A DNA stretch of 64,000 nucleotides from contig JAKEEU010000276.1 of assembly GCA_022616415.1 (NCBI GenBank), forward strand, positions 32,852-96,851, in the 5' to 3' direction. Every line of letters begins with the position of its first letter. The first letter of the stretch is position 1. A model generated the notes under the pieces. It did no database searches, had not been told where the DNA came from, and worked only from the letters and a program-made list of their open reading frames with translations. The stretch is from Candidatus Zhuqueibacterota bacterium. Its GTDB lineage: Bacteria > Zhuqueibacterota > Zhuqueibacteria > Zhuqueibacterales > Zhuqueibacteraceae. Shown here piece after piece: positions 36,202 through 45,095 of the stretch. The translations under genes were made by a program, and so were the position numbers.

Positions 36202-37987
36202 AACTCGCAATTTGCAGCTTCTGTCACCGGAAGTTTTGCAAGCTCGTGAAGATGAGAGCGAAAATCTTTTGAGGCTGGAGCGTATGTTGACCCGTGCGCT
36301 AGGGTTCGCGTTGGCCTTTGCGCGAGTGAATGTTCCCACGCAACGCGCCGAGCTTGTCAAAGAAATTCGCCGTCGCGTTGAACGGCAAGGTATTGAGATT
36401 ATCGAAATCGATTTTCAGACACCGGTGCATGACTTCTTGAACGAGTTGCTCAGGCGTTTGGCGAAAGTGTATCTGACCAAATTGAAAAGCGAATCGCGCC
36501 GGCTTGCCGTTGCCGAATCCGCGCCGCGCTACGCGATTTTCGTTTACGGCTTGGAACACTCCATCCCTTCATCCGAAACCTATCACCCCGTGCTTTCGGT
36601 CATCAACTATAAGCGTGAAAATTTTCGCCAGCATCTTGCTGCGCCGCTTGTCATCTGGGTGCCGGAGTATGCGCTGCAAGCCATTATCGAAGGCGCGCCG
36701 GATTTTTGGGCGTGGCGCAGCGGCGTGTTTGAGTTCGTCGCGCCGCGTGAAGAGGTTTCGAAAACATGGCTGACCATCGAGCCAGAGCGCGGCCAGATCG
36801 AGCTCAGCAACATGACGCGGGAAGAAAAAAGAAAGCGAATTCACCTGCTCTCCGGCCTGCTGGCAGAATATGAAGCCAGGGAAAATGCGGACACGCCCGA
36901 GATAATGGCGATCCGTTTTGATTTGTTGGAACGGTTGGGAAAACTCTATTATTTTTTGAGTGAATATCAGCATGCGTTTGATTTTTACCAACGCGCACTT
37001 AAAATCGCCCAGAAATTAGAATACAAAACTGGCGTGGCCAATTTCCTTCATCAAATTGGCATAATACATCAACGTCGTGGGGACTATGGGACGGCGCTGC
37101 AACACTATGAACAAGCGCTGAAAATAAATGAAGTGCTCGGCGACCGCACCAGTCTGGCCCGTTCGCTCCATCAAATCGGAATGATTCATCAGGCTCGTGG
37201 AGACTATCAGACAGCTCTGGACATATATGAAGAATCCCTAAATATTGCCGAAAAGCTCGGCAACCGCACCAACGTGGCTAATTCCCTGCATAATATCGGA
37301 ACAATCTATCACGCTCGCGGGAACTATCAGACGGCCCTGGACATGTATGAAAAATCCATGAAGATAAAAGAAGATCTCAGCGACCGCATTGGCATGGTCA
37401 CTTCCCTTGGTCAAATCGGCATGCTCTATCACACTCAAGGGGACTATCACGCGGCACTGGTCATGTATGAAAAATCCTTGAAGATCGCGGAAGAACTCGG
37501 CGACCGCGTCAACGTAGCTACTTCCCTCCATCAAATCGGTATGCTAGATTACGCTCGCGGAGATTATCCGATGGCGCTGGATAGATATGAAAAAGCATTA
37601 AAGATTGCGGAAGAGCTTGGCGATCGCGCCGGCGTAGCCACTTCTCTGCATAACATCGGAACAATCCATCAGGCTTGCGGGGACTATTCAGGTGCCTTTA
37701 CCATATATGAAAAAGCGCTGAAAATTGCAGAAGAGCTCGGCGACCGTGTTCGAGTGGCCAGTTCGCGCAGTCAAATCGGTAAGCTATTCACCGAAACCGG
37801 TCGCTACCCCGAAGCGTTTGTTCATTTATTGTTTGCCTTTACTGCTTTTACAGATTTGCAATCGCCAAATGCGACAGTCGTGGTCAACATGCTCAAAGAC
37901 CTCCGCGCCAAATGGGGCGCGGAAAATTTCGACGCCGCATGGCAAAAGGCCAAAGGCGAGGCGGCGCCGGAGTGGCTAAAAGCATAA
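36140..37987 (+). CDS. TPR-repeat protein paired with the P-loop ATPase
   Basis: About 615 residues from ATG 36140, inside the end of the ATPase gene. After a Lys/Arg-rich start, residues ~30-245 form an alpha/beta domain (LRLERMLTRALGFALAFARVNVPTQ, then APLVIWVPEYALQAI and WRSGVFEFV). Residues ~255-590 are about eight near-identical 40-residue TPRs of the consensus GDRxxVAxSLHQIGxIHxARGDYxxALxxYEKALKIAEELG. The DNA is tandemly repeated with a 120-bp period (about 36960-37800), so copy number may vary. Such ATPase/TPR pairs are likely signalling or conflict systems, though no effector domain is seen. Confidence 0.8.
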   Translation: MNPVKPAKRKPQKARAKRSAETRNLQLLSPEVLQAREDESENLLRLERMLTRALGFALAFARVNVPTQRAELVKEIRRRVERQGIEIIEIDFQTPVHDFLNELLRRLAKVYLTKLKSESRRLAVAESAPRYAIFVYGLEHSIPSSETYHPVLSVINYKRENFRQHLAAPLVIWVPEYALQAIIEGAPDFWAWRSGVFEFVAPREEVSKTWLTIEPERGQIELSNMTREEKRKRIHLLSGLLAEYEARENADTPEIMAIRFDLLERLGKLYYFLSEYQHAFDFYQRALKIAQKLEYKTGVANFLHQIGIIHQRRGDYGTALQHYEQALKINEVLGDRTSLARSLHQIGMIHQARGDYQTALDIYEESLNIAEKLGNRTNVANSLHNIGTIYHARGNYQTALDMYEKSMKIKEDLSDRIGMVTSLGQIGMLYHTQGDYHAALVMYEKSLKIAEELGDRVNVATSLHQIGMLDYARGDYPMALDRYEKALKIAEELGDRAGVATSLHNIGTIHQACGDYSGAFTIYEKALKIAEELGDRVRVASSRSQIGKLFTETGRYPEAFVHLLFAFTAFTDLQSPNATVVVNMLKDLRAKWGAENFDAAWQKAKGEAAPEWLKA

Positions 37988-38095
37988 CGCAGCAAAATCA
38001 AAGACGGGATTTTTCTCTTGACTATGAGCGCCTTTTGTTTTATACTACTCAGAATATAAACGTTCGGTTGTTCATCCTCATCCACGGAGGAAAGT

Positions 38096-38443
38096 ATGAA
38101 AATCAAAAAGCAGATGCAAGGCGAGGTGGCGGTTCTCAGCTTGAGCATAACACTCTTCAGCGGCGCGCCGGATTCGCAGGAGTTCAAAGATCAAATCTAT
38201 CAGCTTCTCGATCAGGGCGTGACCAAATTTGTGATCGATATGGCCGGCGTCAAGCGCATGGACAGCACCGGACTCGGCGTGCTGATTTCGGCGCTTACCT
38301 CGGTCCGCAAGCGCGGCGGTGAGTTCAAGTTGGCTGCGGTCAATGACACAATGGAAAGCATTTTGGTCATGACCAAGCTGGATTCCATTTTTGAAACCCA
38401 CAAAACGACGGAAGAGGCTGTGCAAAGCTTTGCAAAAGGATAA
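38096..38443 (+). CDS. STAS-domain anti-sigma factor antagonist
   Basis: 115 residues forming a single STAS domain. The phosphorylatable Ser sits in KRMDSTGLGVLISAL, and the N-terminal strands (GEVAVLSLSITLFSG) fit SpoIIAA/RsbV. Such proteins bind anti-sigma kinases when unphosphorylated. No cognate kinase or phosphatase is encoded nearby. A good GGAGG ribosome-binding site precedes the ATG. Confidence 0.9.
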   Translation: MKIKKQMQGEVAVLSLSITLFSGAPDSQEFKDQIYQLLDQGVTKFVIDMAGVKRMDSTGLGVLISALTSVRKRGGEFKLAAVNDTMESILVMTKLDSIFETHKTTEEAVQSFAKG

Positions 38444-38448
38444 CGGCA

Positions 38449-38808
38449 ATGAGTCTTTTGATTGTACCTGAGCCAACCCCACTCACGACTGACGCCGATG
38501 GCGTGGTAAGAGTTGGCGGAACACGCGTGACACTCGACACGATTGTATACGCGTTTGAAGAAGGCGCCACCGCCGAGGAAATAACTCAGCAATACCCATC
38601 ACTGCATCTGGCAGATGTATATGCTGTGATTGGCTACTATTTGCGGCAGCGCTCGAAAGTTCATGCGTATTTGGAGCGACGGCAACAACAAGCCGAGGCG
38701 ATACGTCTGCAGAACGAGGCTCGATTTGACCCACATGGCGTGCGCGATCGCTTGTTGGCACGTCATGCAAAACAGGGGGCATTGAATCATGCTTCGGCTG
38801 CTAGCTGA
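38449..38808 (+). CDS. DUF433 antitoxin (VapB45-like)
   Basis: 119 residues. The DUF433 core is VRVGGTRVTLDTIVYAFEEGATAEEITQQYPSLHLADVYAVIGYYL, a winged-helix-like fold found in antitoxins. It overlaps by 20 bases the DUF5615 gene downstream, the usual antitoxin-first order. It probably binds the toxin through its C-terminal helix and represses the operon. Confidence 0.85.
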   Translation: MSLLIVPEPTPLTTDADGVVRVGGTRVTLDTIVYAFEEGATAEEITQQYPSLHLADVYAVIGYYLRQRSKVHAYLERRQQQAEAIRLQNEARFDPHGVRDRLLARHAKQGALNHASAAS

Positions 38809-39139
38809 CGAAAATTTCAACAACGACATTGTGCGTGGGCTATTGCGCCGACAGCCGGAATTGGACATTGTCCGCATTCAGGATGTTGGTCTTTCCGGAG
38901 CGGATGATCCGACAGTGCTCGAATGGTCAGCGCAAGAGGGTCGCATATTGCTTACTCACGACGTTGCGACAATCACGATGTTTGCCTACGAGCGTGTGCA
39001 AGCAGGTCTTTCTATGCCCGGCGTATTTGAGGTCACCCGTACCGTTCCAATCGGGCGTGCCATTGAAGATATTTTATTGCTGGCTGAATGTAGTATGGAG
39101 GGCGAGTGGGAAGGTCAAGTGCGCTATTTACCGTTATGA
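38789..39139 (+). CDS. DUF5615 PIN-like toxin (VapC45-like)
   Basis: 116 residues. The N-terminal LLADENFNNDIVRGLLR and the central GRILLTHDVATI carry the acidic residues of the DUF5615/Mut7-C PIN-like nuclease fold. This makes it the probable RNase toxin of the pair with the DUF433 protein. The length is normal and the gene looks intact. Confidence 0.85.
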   Translation: MLRLLADENFNNDIVRGLLRRQPELDIVRIQDVGLSGADDPTVLEWSAQEGRILLTHDVATITMFAYERVQAGLSMPGVFEVTRTVPIGRAIEDILLLAECSMEGEWEGQVRYLPL

Positions 39140-39162
39140 GATTTTTCATATAGATAGACATC

Positions 39163-40851
39163 ATGCGCGCCAACACGCTGTTTGATTTTCTCAACCGCTG
39201 TTCTTTGGATTATGCGGCCCGTGAGTGCCTCGCTTACGGCGAGACGCGCCTCACGTTTGGCTATTTTGCCAGGGTGGTGGATCGGCTGGCGTTGGCGCTG
39301 GCGGGGTTGGGATTGAAAAGCGGCAATCGCATGGCGCTTATGCTGCCCAATCTGCCGCAATTCCCGATAGCTTATTACGCCTTGCTCAAGCTCGGGGTTT
39401 GGGTCGTGCCGATCAACGTCTTGTTCAAAGAAAACGATGTGCGGCACGTTTTGGCGGATTCCGGAGTCGACGGATTTATTGCCTGGGAGGGATTCAGCCA
39501 CCATCTTTTGCCCCCCGCCGCCGAGCTGAAACATTGTCGGTTGCAAATTTTCCTGGGCGAGAAAATTCCGCCGGGCGCTATAAATCTGACCCATATTATT
39601 GCCGCCTCTATGCAGCGCTTTGAACGGTTGGGCATAGAGAACAAAATCAATGCCGACCCGGATGATCCGGCGCTGATCTTGTACACTGCGGGCGCTACCG
39701 GTGCCCCCAAAGGCGCGGTCTTCAGCCACCGCAGCCTGGCTGCCGCCATTTCAGCGTGTTGGAGAAATTTCGCCGTCAGTGTCGATGACCGTTTCCTCGC
39801 CGTCTCGCCGCTCTTTCATGGCTTCGGCCAAATGATGGCGATGAACCTGCCTCTCGCCGCCGGCGCCAGGACGGTATTGTTGTCGCGTTTCGATCCGCAA
39901 GCGATTGTCGAGACCATCGCGCGCGAGAAGATTACGCATTTTGTCGGGGTGCCTTCGATGTTCTCGGCGCTGTTGCGGTTGGCGCCGGCGCCGGAGCGGT
40001 TGTCAACGCTCAAATGCTGTTTGGTCAGCGGCGCCATGTTGCCGGCGCAGATTCAACAAGCTTTTGAGGCGCTCTATCACGTGCCGATTTACGAAGGCTA
40101 CGGCCTCGCCGAATGTTGCCCGCTGGTCACCACGTTCAGCGCCTGGGTGCCGCGAGTTGAAGAAAACGCCTGCTCGGTGGGATTGCCGATAACCGGGATT
40201 GAGGTGGCGATTTGGGATGCGAAGCGGCGGCACGCGCCGGAGGAAAAAATCGGCGAAATTTTTGTGCGCGGCCCCTGGACGATGAAAGGCTATCTTGACG
40301 CCGGCCAAATTTCTCAAAATGCTTTTGAGAGTGGCTGGCTGGACACCGGCGATCTCGGCATGATGGATCGCCAGGGTTTTCTCTACCTGGTGGATCGCCG
40401 CGCCGACGTGATTCTCAAAGCCGGTTTTCCCGTCTATCCGAGCGAGGTGGAAGCGGTTCTCGCGCAGCATCCCAAGATCGAAGAATGCGCCGTGATCGGC
40501 GTGCCGGATCGTCTTCACGGCGAAGAGGTAAAAGCCTACGTTGTCGTGCGGCCCAAGCAATTTGCCACGAAAGAGGAAATCGTCGAATTTTGCAAAGCCA
40601 GTTTGGCGATGTACAAGTGTCCGCGCCACGTGGAGTTTTGCGAGAGCCTGCCGCACAGCGTAACAGGAAAAGTTTTGAAGCGCCTGCTGCGGGAAAAGAA
40701 GCCGGCGCCGATAGTGGTGGCGGCTGAAACGCAACCTGCAGCTGAGGCTGATGCTTCACAGGTTGAGGCGACGGCGGTCGAGGCAGCAACGACAACGGTC
40801 GTTGATAATACACAAACCGAGAGAACGGTTGATGAAGTGCAATCGAGTTAA
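39163..40851 (+). CDS. AMP-binding acyl-CoA ligase (fatty-acid type)
   Basis: 562 residues of the adenylate-forming superfamily, probably long- or medium-chain fatty acid:CoA ligase. The AMP motif is LILYTAGATGAPKGAVFSH (usual YTSGTTG changed to YTAGATG). EGYGLAECCPLV is motif A5, the WLDTGDLGMMDRQGFLYLVDR motif follows, then the hinge and the C-terminal catalytic Lys in SVTGKVLKRLLR. The last ~40 residues are a low-complexity A/E/V/T tail unlike the family. It is followed closely by a small membrane protein gene with a GGAGG site. Confidence 0.9.
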   Translation: MRANTLFDFLNRCSLDYAARECLAYGETRLTFGYFARVVDRLALALAGLGLKSGNRMALMLPNLPQFPIAYYALLKLGVWVVPINVLFKENDVRHVLADSGVDGFIAWEGFSHHLLPPAAELKHCRLQIFLGEKIPPGAINLTHIIAASMQRFERLGIENKINADPDDPALILYTAGATGAPKGAVFSHRSLAAAISACWRNFAVSVDDRFLAVSPLFHGFGQMMAMNLPLAAGARTVLLSRFDPQAIVETIAREKITHFVGVPSMFSALLRLAPAPERLSTLKCCLVSGAMLPAQIQQAFEALYHVPIYEGYGLAECCPLVTTFSAWVPRVEENACSVGLPITGIEVAIWDAKRRHAPEEKIGEIFVRGPWTMKGYLDAGQISQNAFESGWLDTGDLGMMDRQGFLYLVDRRADVILKAGFPVYPSEVEAVLAQHPKIEECAVIGVPDRLHGEEVKAYVVVRPKQFATKEEIVEFCKASLAMYKCPRHVEFCESLPHSVTGKVLKRLLREKKPAPIVVAAETQPAAEADASQVEATAVEAATTTVVDNTQTERTVDEVQSS

Positions 40852-40866
40852 TTTGGAGGAAATTAT

Positions 40867-41535
40867 TTGGATCAGATCATTAACGCACTCGGGGCGCTCG
40901 GCGCGTACTTTGCCGTAGTGCTTGTTTTGGCGGTGGCAGTCGAGTCGGTTCTCGATACGGTCAAGCTGGGTGGCTTGCTGCGCTCGCGCATCTCGCCCGA
41001 GCAAGCGATGAAAGACGTGGCGGCGTGGCTGCCGGATCAGAACTCGCAGAAAAAGGCGCAAATCGCGGCCATCACCAACATGGTCAGCCAATTCAAAGTA
41101 ACCGCCGAACAGATTGAAAAGCAGGTCGAGCAGGCCAACGCCATCGGGCAAAAGGTTGCCGAGGCCATCGGGCTGGGCAACGCGGCCACCGAGCTGGAGA
41201 AACGGCTGGCCGCCACGCTTTTGGCCGTTCGCCAGAAATATGTCGAGGATGAGGCGCGGCGGGTATCCACATTGCGCATTCTTTCCGCGCTTTGCGGAAT
41301 TCCTCTCGCCGTGGTTTTGCAAATTGACACGTTTCAACTGCTGGCCACTCTCTTTCCCCAGAGCTTTCAGGATTTTCTCAATTCCGGAACAACCTTGGCG
41401 ACGGTGGCGCATTACGGCGGCATGGCGCTCACCGGCTTTGCCGCAAGCGCGGGAAGCTCGTTTTGGCACGATCAGCTCGACCGGGTCCGCGCCGCGAAAG
41501 AAGCCGCGCGCAAGGCGAAGGAAGCGTTCTCCTAA
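40867..41535 (+). CDS. membrane protein with central coiled coil, function unknown
   Basis: 222 residues, TTG start at 40867 with GGAGG 7-8 bases upstream. A hydrophobic N-terminal segment (ALGAYFAVVLVLAVAVESVL) is followed by a long charged helical region (~35-125). One or two further hydrophobic segments follow (LCGIPLAVVLQI, YGGMALTGFAASAG), then a basic C-terminal helix. No family was recognised. Its stop overlaps the next start (TAATG), so it is coupled to the DUF2442 gene. Confidence 0.7.
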   Translation: MDQIINALGALGAYFAVVLVLAVAVESVLDTVKLGGLLRSRISPEQAMKDVAAWLPDQNSQKKAQIAAITNMVSQFKVTAEQIEKQVEQANAIGQKVAEAIGLGNAATELEKRLAATLLAVRQKYVEDEARRVSTLRILSALCGIPLAVVLQIDTFQLLATLFPQSFQDFLNSGTTLATVAHYGGMALTGFAASAGSSFWHDQLDRVRAAKEAARKAKEAFS

Positions 41536-41885
41536 TGAATACTTCAATAACTGAGTTACAAGCCGCCAACGCACAACACGTCGTTGTTACCGATGACTCT
41601 CTAACAGTTGACCTCATCGACGGACGCACAATCTCGGCGCCGCTTGGGTGGTATCCTCGGCTTTTACACGGCACACCGGAAGAAAGAAGCAAATGGCGTT
41701 TGATCGGAGCGGGCGAAGGCATTCATTGGCCCGACCTCGATGAGGATATAAGTGTCGAGAATCTGTTGGCTGGCAAGCCCTCAGGTGAAAGCCAGCATTC
41801 ATTCAAACGCTGGTTGGAGGATTATACAGCTCGCAGCAAACAACCCGAAGCTTATGAGACCTCAGGCGTCGAAACCGTTGCTTGA
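41535..41885 (+). CDS. DUF2442 family protein
   Basis: 116 residues from ATG 41535. The pattern LTVDLIDGRTISAPLGWYPRLLHGTPEERSKWRLIGAGEGIHWPDLDEDISVENLL is the DUF2442 domain, usually found beside DUF4160 partners in toxin-antitoxin-like pairs. No DUF4160 gene is present here; instead it is coupled to the upstream membrane protein. It is probably regulatory, with unknown function. Confidence 0.85.
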   Translation: MNTSITELQAANAQHVVVTDDSLTVDLIDGRTISAPLGWYPRLLHGTPEERSKWRLIGAGEGIHWPDLDEDISVENLLAGKPSGESQHSFKRWLEDYTARSKQPEAYETSGVETVA

Positions 41886-41974
41886 TGTCCAAAGCGCAAG
41901 ACTTCAAACATTGACACGAACGGCAAGCTCAATCACGAGAAAAACTTTATGATTAAAACCCATGGAGGTTCACC

Positions 41975-44104
41975 GTGAAAGAATATACCACCGATCACAT
42001 TCGCAACGTCGGCCTGGTCGGCCACGCTGCCGGCGGCAAGACGACGCTCGCGGAAGCGATGCTCTTTGCCGCCGGCGAAATCAGCCGCATGGGCTCTGTC
42101 GATGAAGGCACGTCGGCATCCGATTATCATCGCGACGAAATAGAGCGCAAAAATTCGATAAGCGCTTCGGTGTTGCATAGCAATTGGAAAGATTTTAAAA
42201 TTAATATCATTGACATGCCGGGTCATTCGGATTTCGTCGGCGAAGTCCGCGCCGGATTGCGCGCGGTGGATTTGGCGCTGGTGGTGCTCAACGCCCAGGC
42301 TGGCGTCGAAGTCGGCAGCGAAACTGCCTGGCAAACCGCGGCGGAGAACAAGCTGCCGCGCATGCTTTTCGTCAACCGTCTCGATAAAGAGAACGTTGAT
42401 TTTGATAAAATCCTGGACAGCGCCCGGCAACGGCTCGGCGACGGCGTGTTGCCCATGATGGTTCCGGTGAGCGCCAACGAAGTGGTCGATCTGCTGCACA
42501 TGAAATTGGTCGGCTTCGATGCCGCCGGCCAAATGCGCCTCGCCGATATTCCGGCGAAATGGCAGGGCAAAGCCAATGAATGGCGCGAGAAATTGATCGA
42601 GCGCGCCGCCGAGTCCGACGACAAGTTGTTGGAGAAATTTTTCGAAGCCGGCGAATTGAGCGCCGACGAGGTGAAGCAAGGCTTGCGCCAAGGCCTCAGC
42701 CAGGGAAACTTGTTCCCGCTGCTGTGCGGCGTCGCGCCGAAAATGTTTGGCGTTCAAGCTTTGTTGGATTTCATTATTGAATACGGCCCGGCCCCGAATT
42801 TTCGCGGCGAGGTCGAAGGCCGCTCCGCCGGTGGGCAAACCCTCAAGCGCCGCACGACGGACGAGGAGCACTTCGCCGCCCTCGTCTTCAAAACTATTTC
42901 GGAGGCGCACCTTGGCGAGCTTTCCTTCTTCCGCGTGTTTTGCGGCAAATTGAACCCCAACACCGAAGCGCTCAATGCCAACACCCAGGTCACGGAAAAG
43001 ATCGGCCAGCTTTTCGTGATGAACGGCAAGAACCGTAAAGACGTGGCGCATCTGCACGCCGGCGACGTCGGCGCCGTGGTGAAATTGAAAAATACGCACA
43101 CCAGCAATACGCTTTGCGACAAGCGCGAAACATTCATCATCCCTGAAATCAGTTTTCCCGATCCGTTGATGACCATCGCCGTCGAGCCAAAGTCCAAAGG
43201 CGACGAGGACAAAATTTCCACCGGACTTCACGCCCTGCACGCGGAAGATCCCACCTTCATCATGAAAGTCGATCCGGAGCTGAAACAGATTCTGCTGCAC
43301 GGGCAAAGCGAGCTGCATCTCGGCCTCGTCGTCAGGCGCTTGAAAGAGAAATACGGCGTTGACGTCAACATGGTCGAGGCCAAGATTCCGTATCGTGAAA
43401 CCATTCGCGGCAGCGCGAGAGAATTTTACCGGCACAAGAAACAAACCGGCGGCGCCGGCCAATTCGGCGAAGTGCACTTTCACATGGAAGGCTATCGCGA
43501 TGGCGCGCCCTATCCGGATGATTTGACCATTCGCGATACGGAGGTGATCGATTTGCCGTGGGGCGGCAAGCTGGAATTTGTCAGCGCCATCGTTGGCGGC
43601 GCGATTGATGCGCGTTTCGTGCCGGCGGTGAAGAAGGGCATTATGGAAATCATGGAATCCGGCGTCGTCGCCGGTTATCCGGTCACTGACGTGCGCGTGA
43701 TTCTGCATGACGGCAAAATGCATCCGGTGGACTCGAATGAAAATGCGTTCAAAACTGCGGGCCGCATGTGCTTCCGCGAGTGCTTCGTCAAAGCCAAGCC
43801 GGGCATTCGCGAGCCGATCGTCGAAGTGGAAGTGACCGTGCCGGACGAATACATGGGCGACGTGATGGGCGACATGTCCGGCCATCGCGGCAAGATTCTC
43901 GGCGTTGAAGCGAGCGGGCACAATCAAATCGTTAAAGCCTTGGTGCCGTCGAAAGAGATGGCGAAATATTCCACCAAACTGCGCTCGATGACGCAAGGGC
44001 GCGGCATCTATCGCCAGAAATTCTCGCACTACGAAGAAGTGCCGAAGGATCAAGCGGAAAAATTGATCAAAGCTTACGAAGAAGCGAGGGCGCAGGGGTC
44101 GTGA
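41975..44104 (+). CDS. elongation factor G-like GTPase (FusA2 type)
   Basis: 709 residues with the complete EF-G domain order. The start is GTG at 41975 after GGAGG. The G domain has a variant P-loop GHAAGGKTTL (canonical EF-G: AHIDAGKTT), switch region DYHRDEIERKNSI, DMPGHSDF and NRLDKEN. Domains II-V follow, with GGAGQFGEVHFHMEG and the C-terminal YSTKLRSMTQGRG. The variant G1 motif and E-R-K-N-S-I in place of RGITI mark it as the divergent EF-G-like paralogue, not the main translocase. It may act in ribosome recycling or stress. Confidence 0.92.
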   Translation: MKEYTTDHIRNVGLVGHAAGGKTTLAEAMLFAAGEISRMGSVDEGTSASDYHRDEIERKNSISASVLHSNWKDFKINIIDMPGHSDFVGEVRAGLRAVDLALVVLNAQAGVEVGSETAWQTAAENKLPRMLFVNRLDKENVDFDKILDSARQRLGDGVLPMMVPVSANEVVDLLHMKLVGFDAAGQMRLADIPAKWQGKANEWREKLIERAAESDDKLLEKFFEAGELSADEVKQGLRQGLSQGNLFPLLCGVAPKMFGVQALLDFIIEYGPAPNFRGEVEGRSAGGQTLKRRTTDEEHFAALVFKTISEAHLGELSFFRVFCGKLNPNTEALNANTQVTEKIGQLFVMNGKNRKDVAHLHAGDVGAVVKLKNTHTSNTLCDKRETFIIPEISFPDPLMTIAVEPKSKGDEDKISTGLHALHAEDPTFIMKVDPELKQILLHGQSELHLGLVVRRLKEKYGVDVNMVEAKIPYRETIRGSAREFYRHKKQTGGAGQFGEVHFHMEGYRDGAPYPDDLTIRDTEVIDLPWGGKLEFVSAIVGGAIDARFVPAVKKGIMEIMESGVVAGYPVTDVRVILHDGKMHPVDSNENAFKTAGRMCFRECFVKAKPGIREPIVEVEVTVPDEYMGDVMGDMSGHRGKILGVEASGHNQIVKALVPSKEMAKYSTKLRSMTQGRGIYRQKFSHYEEVPKDQAEKLIKAYEEARAQGS

Positions 44105-44108
44105 GCGA

Positions 44109-44341
44109 AAGCAAGTGGCAAGTTGCAAGTGGCAAGTTCATGCCATTAAGTTAAGAAAGCTGTCATTCTGGAAGAATCCTGTTGCAAACCAGCGTTCTCT
44201 ACTGCCGTAGCTCGTTCTGTAAGAAACCACTTGTCATCGCGAGTCCCGCGTTTTGGGCGGGACGAAGCGATCTCCTTGCAGGCAAGCGACTGCTTCGCGG
44301 AGTTTACCCCGCTTTGAGCGGAGCTCGCAGTGACGGTTTCT
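44109..44341. repeat. intergenic repeat cluster
   Basis: Three things adjoin here. Words of CAAGTGGCAAGTTG lie at 44110-44138. The motif GTCATTCTGGAAGAATCCTG is at 44162, also seen at 53861. An imperfect hairpin element at about 44233-44335 begins GTCATCGCGAGTCCCGCG and ends with GCTCGCAGTGAC, holding GCGATCTCC in between. No coding capacity was seen. Confidence 0.6.
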
Positions 44342-44388
44342 GAGTAGCACTCGGCTGCACTCTAACTTGTAATTGATCAAGTAAGGAA

Positions 44389-44913
44389 GTGAAATCGGAC
44401 TTGAAAAATGCGGTCTTGGGCAGTTCAATCTTATGGGCGCCTTGGCGCATGGAGTACATCAAAAGCGCCAAAGAGCCGGGGTGCATTTTCTGCGACAAGC
44501 CTAAGCAGAGCGACGACCGCGAGAATCTCATCGTGCATCGCGGCAGCCATTGCTTCGTGATCATGAACAAGTTTCCCTACAACAACGGCCATCTCATGGT
44601 GGTGCCGTATCGCCACGAAGCGGATATTGAGAATTTGAATGCGCCGGAAAATCAGGAGATGATGGCGTTGTTGCAGGTTGCGGTCAAAGCGTTGCGGCTG
44701 GTGATGTCGCCGCACGGTTTCAACATCGGCATGAACATGGGGCGAATCGCCGGCGCCGGTATCGACGATCATCTGCACTTCCACCTCGTCCCGCGCTGGG
44801 ATGGTGACACCAATTTCATGCCCATCACCGGACACACAAAGGTGGTGTCGGAGGGGCTGTGGGAAACGTGGGAAAAGTTGCAGGCGGTGTTTCAAAAGCT
44901 AGTGGGAAAATAG
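44389..44913 (+). CDS. HIT family hydrolase (AP4A phosphorylase-like)
   Basis: 174 residues, GTG start at 44389. The catalytic HIT motif is DHLHFHLVPRW, the zinc ligands are in CIFCDK, and NKFPYNNGHLMVVPYRHEADIE is the conserved nucleotide-binding strand. The family cleaves dinucleoside polyphosphates or AMP-X compounds. LGSSILWAPWRMEYI at the start is typical of this branch. It is a cytoplasmic, single gene. Confidence 0.9.
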   Translation: MKSDLKNAVLGSSILWAPWRMEYIKSAKEPGCIFCDKPKQSDDRENLIVHRGSHCFVIMNKFPYNNGHLMVVPYRHEADIENLNAPENQEMMALLQVAVKALRLVMSPHGFNIGMNMGRIAGAGIDDHLHFHLVPRWDGDTNFMPITGHTKVVSEGLWETWEKLQAVFQKLVGK

Positions 44914-45006
44914 AATGCAGATGCAGAGCAAATCGATTTGCAAGATTTGTTCGAAAGCGTTTTCGGAAATGTAGAAACCAGTTTTGTAAGCAAAAAGGGT
45001 CTGAAA

Positions 45007-45095
45007 TTGGCATTACCATTTGAATTTGTCATTGATGGCCCTCCCGTTTCTCAACAGGCACGTCGCAGAGAGAAAGTTCGTCAGTGGAAGCCACA
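45007..45095 (+). pseudogene. N-terminal fragment of a RusA-like resolvase
   Basis: The frame from TTG 45007 reads LALPFEFVIDGPPVSQQARRR then EKVRQWK, the style of short RusA-like Holliday-junction endonucleases. After that it enters the start of the nuclease gene in another frame and loses any similarity, so only the first ~30 residues remain. The call rests on a short motif and is tentative. Confidence 0.4.

Noticed and set aside
41933..44128. 731-codon open frame antisense to the EF-G-like gene
   Set aside because: Mirror of a strongly biased coding sequence; no family resemblance and no start context.
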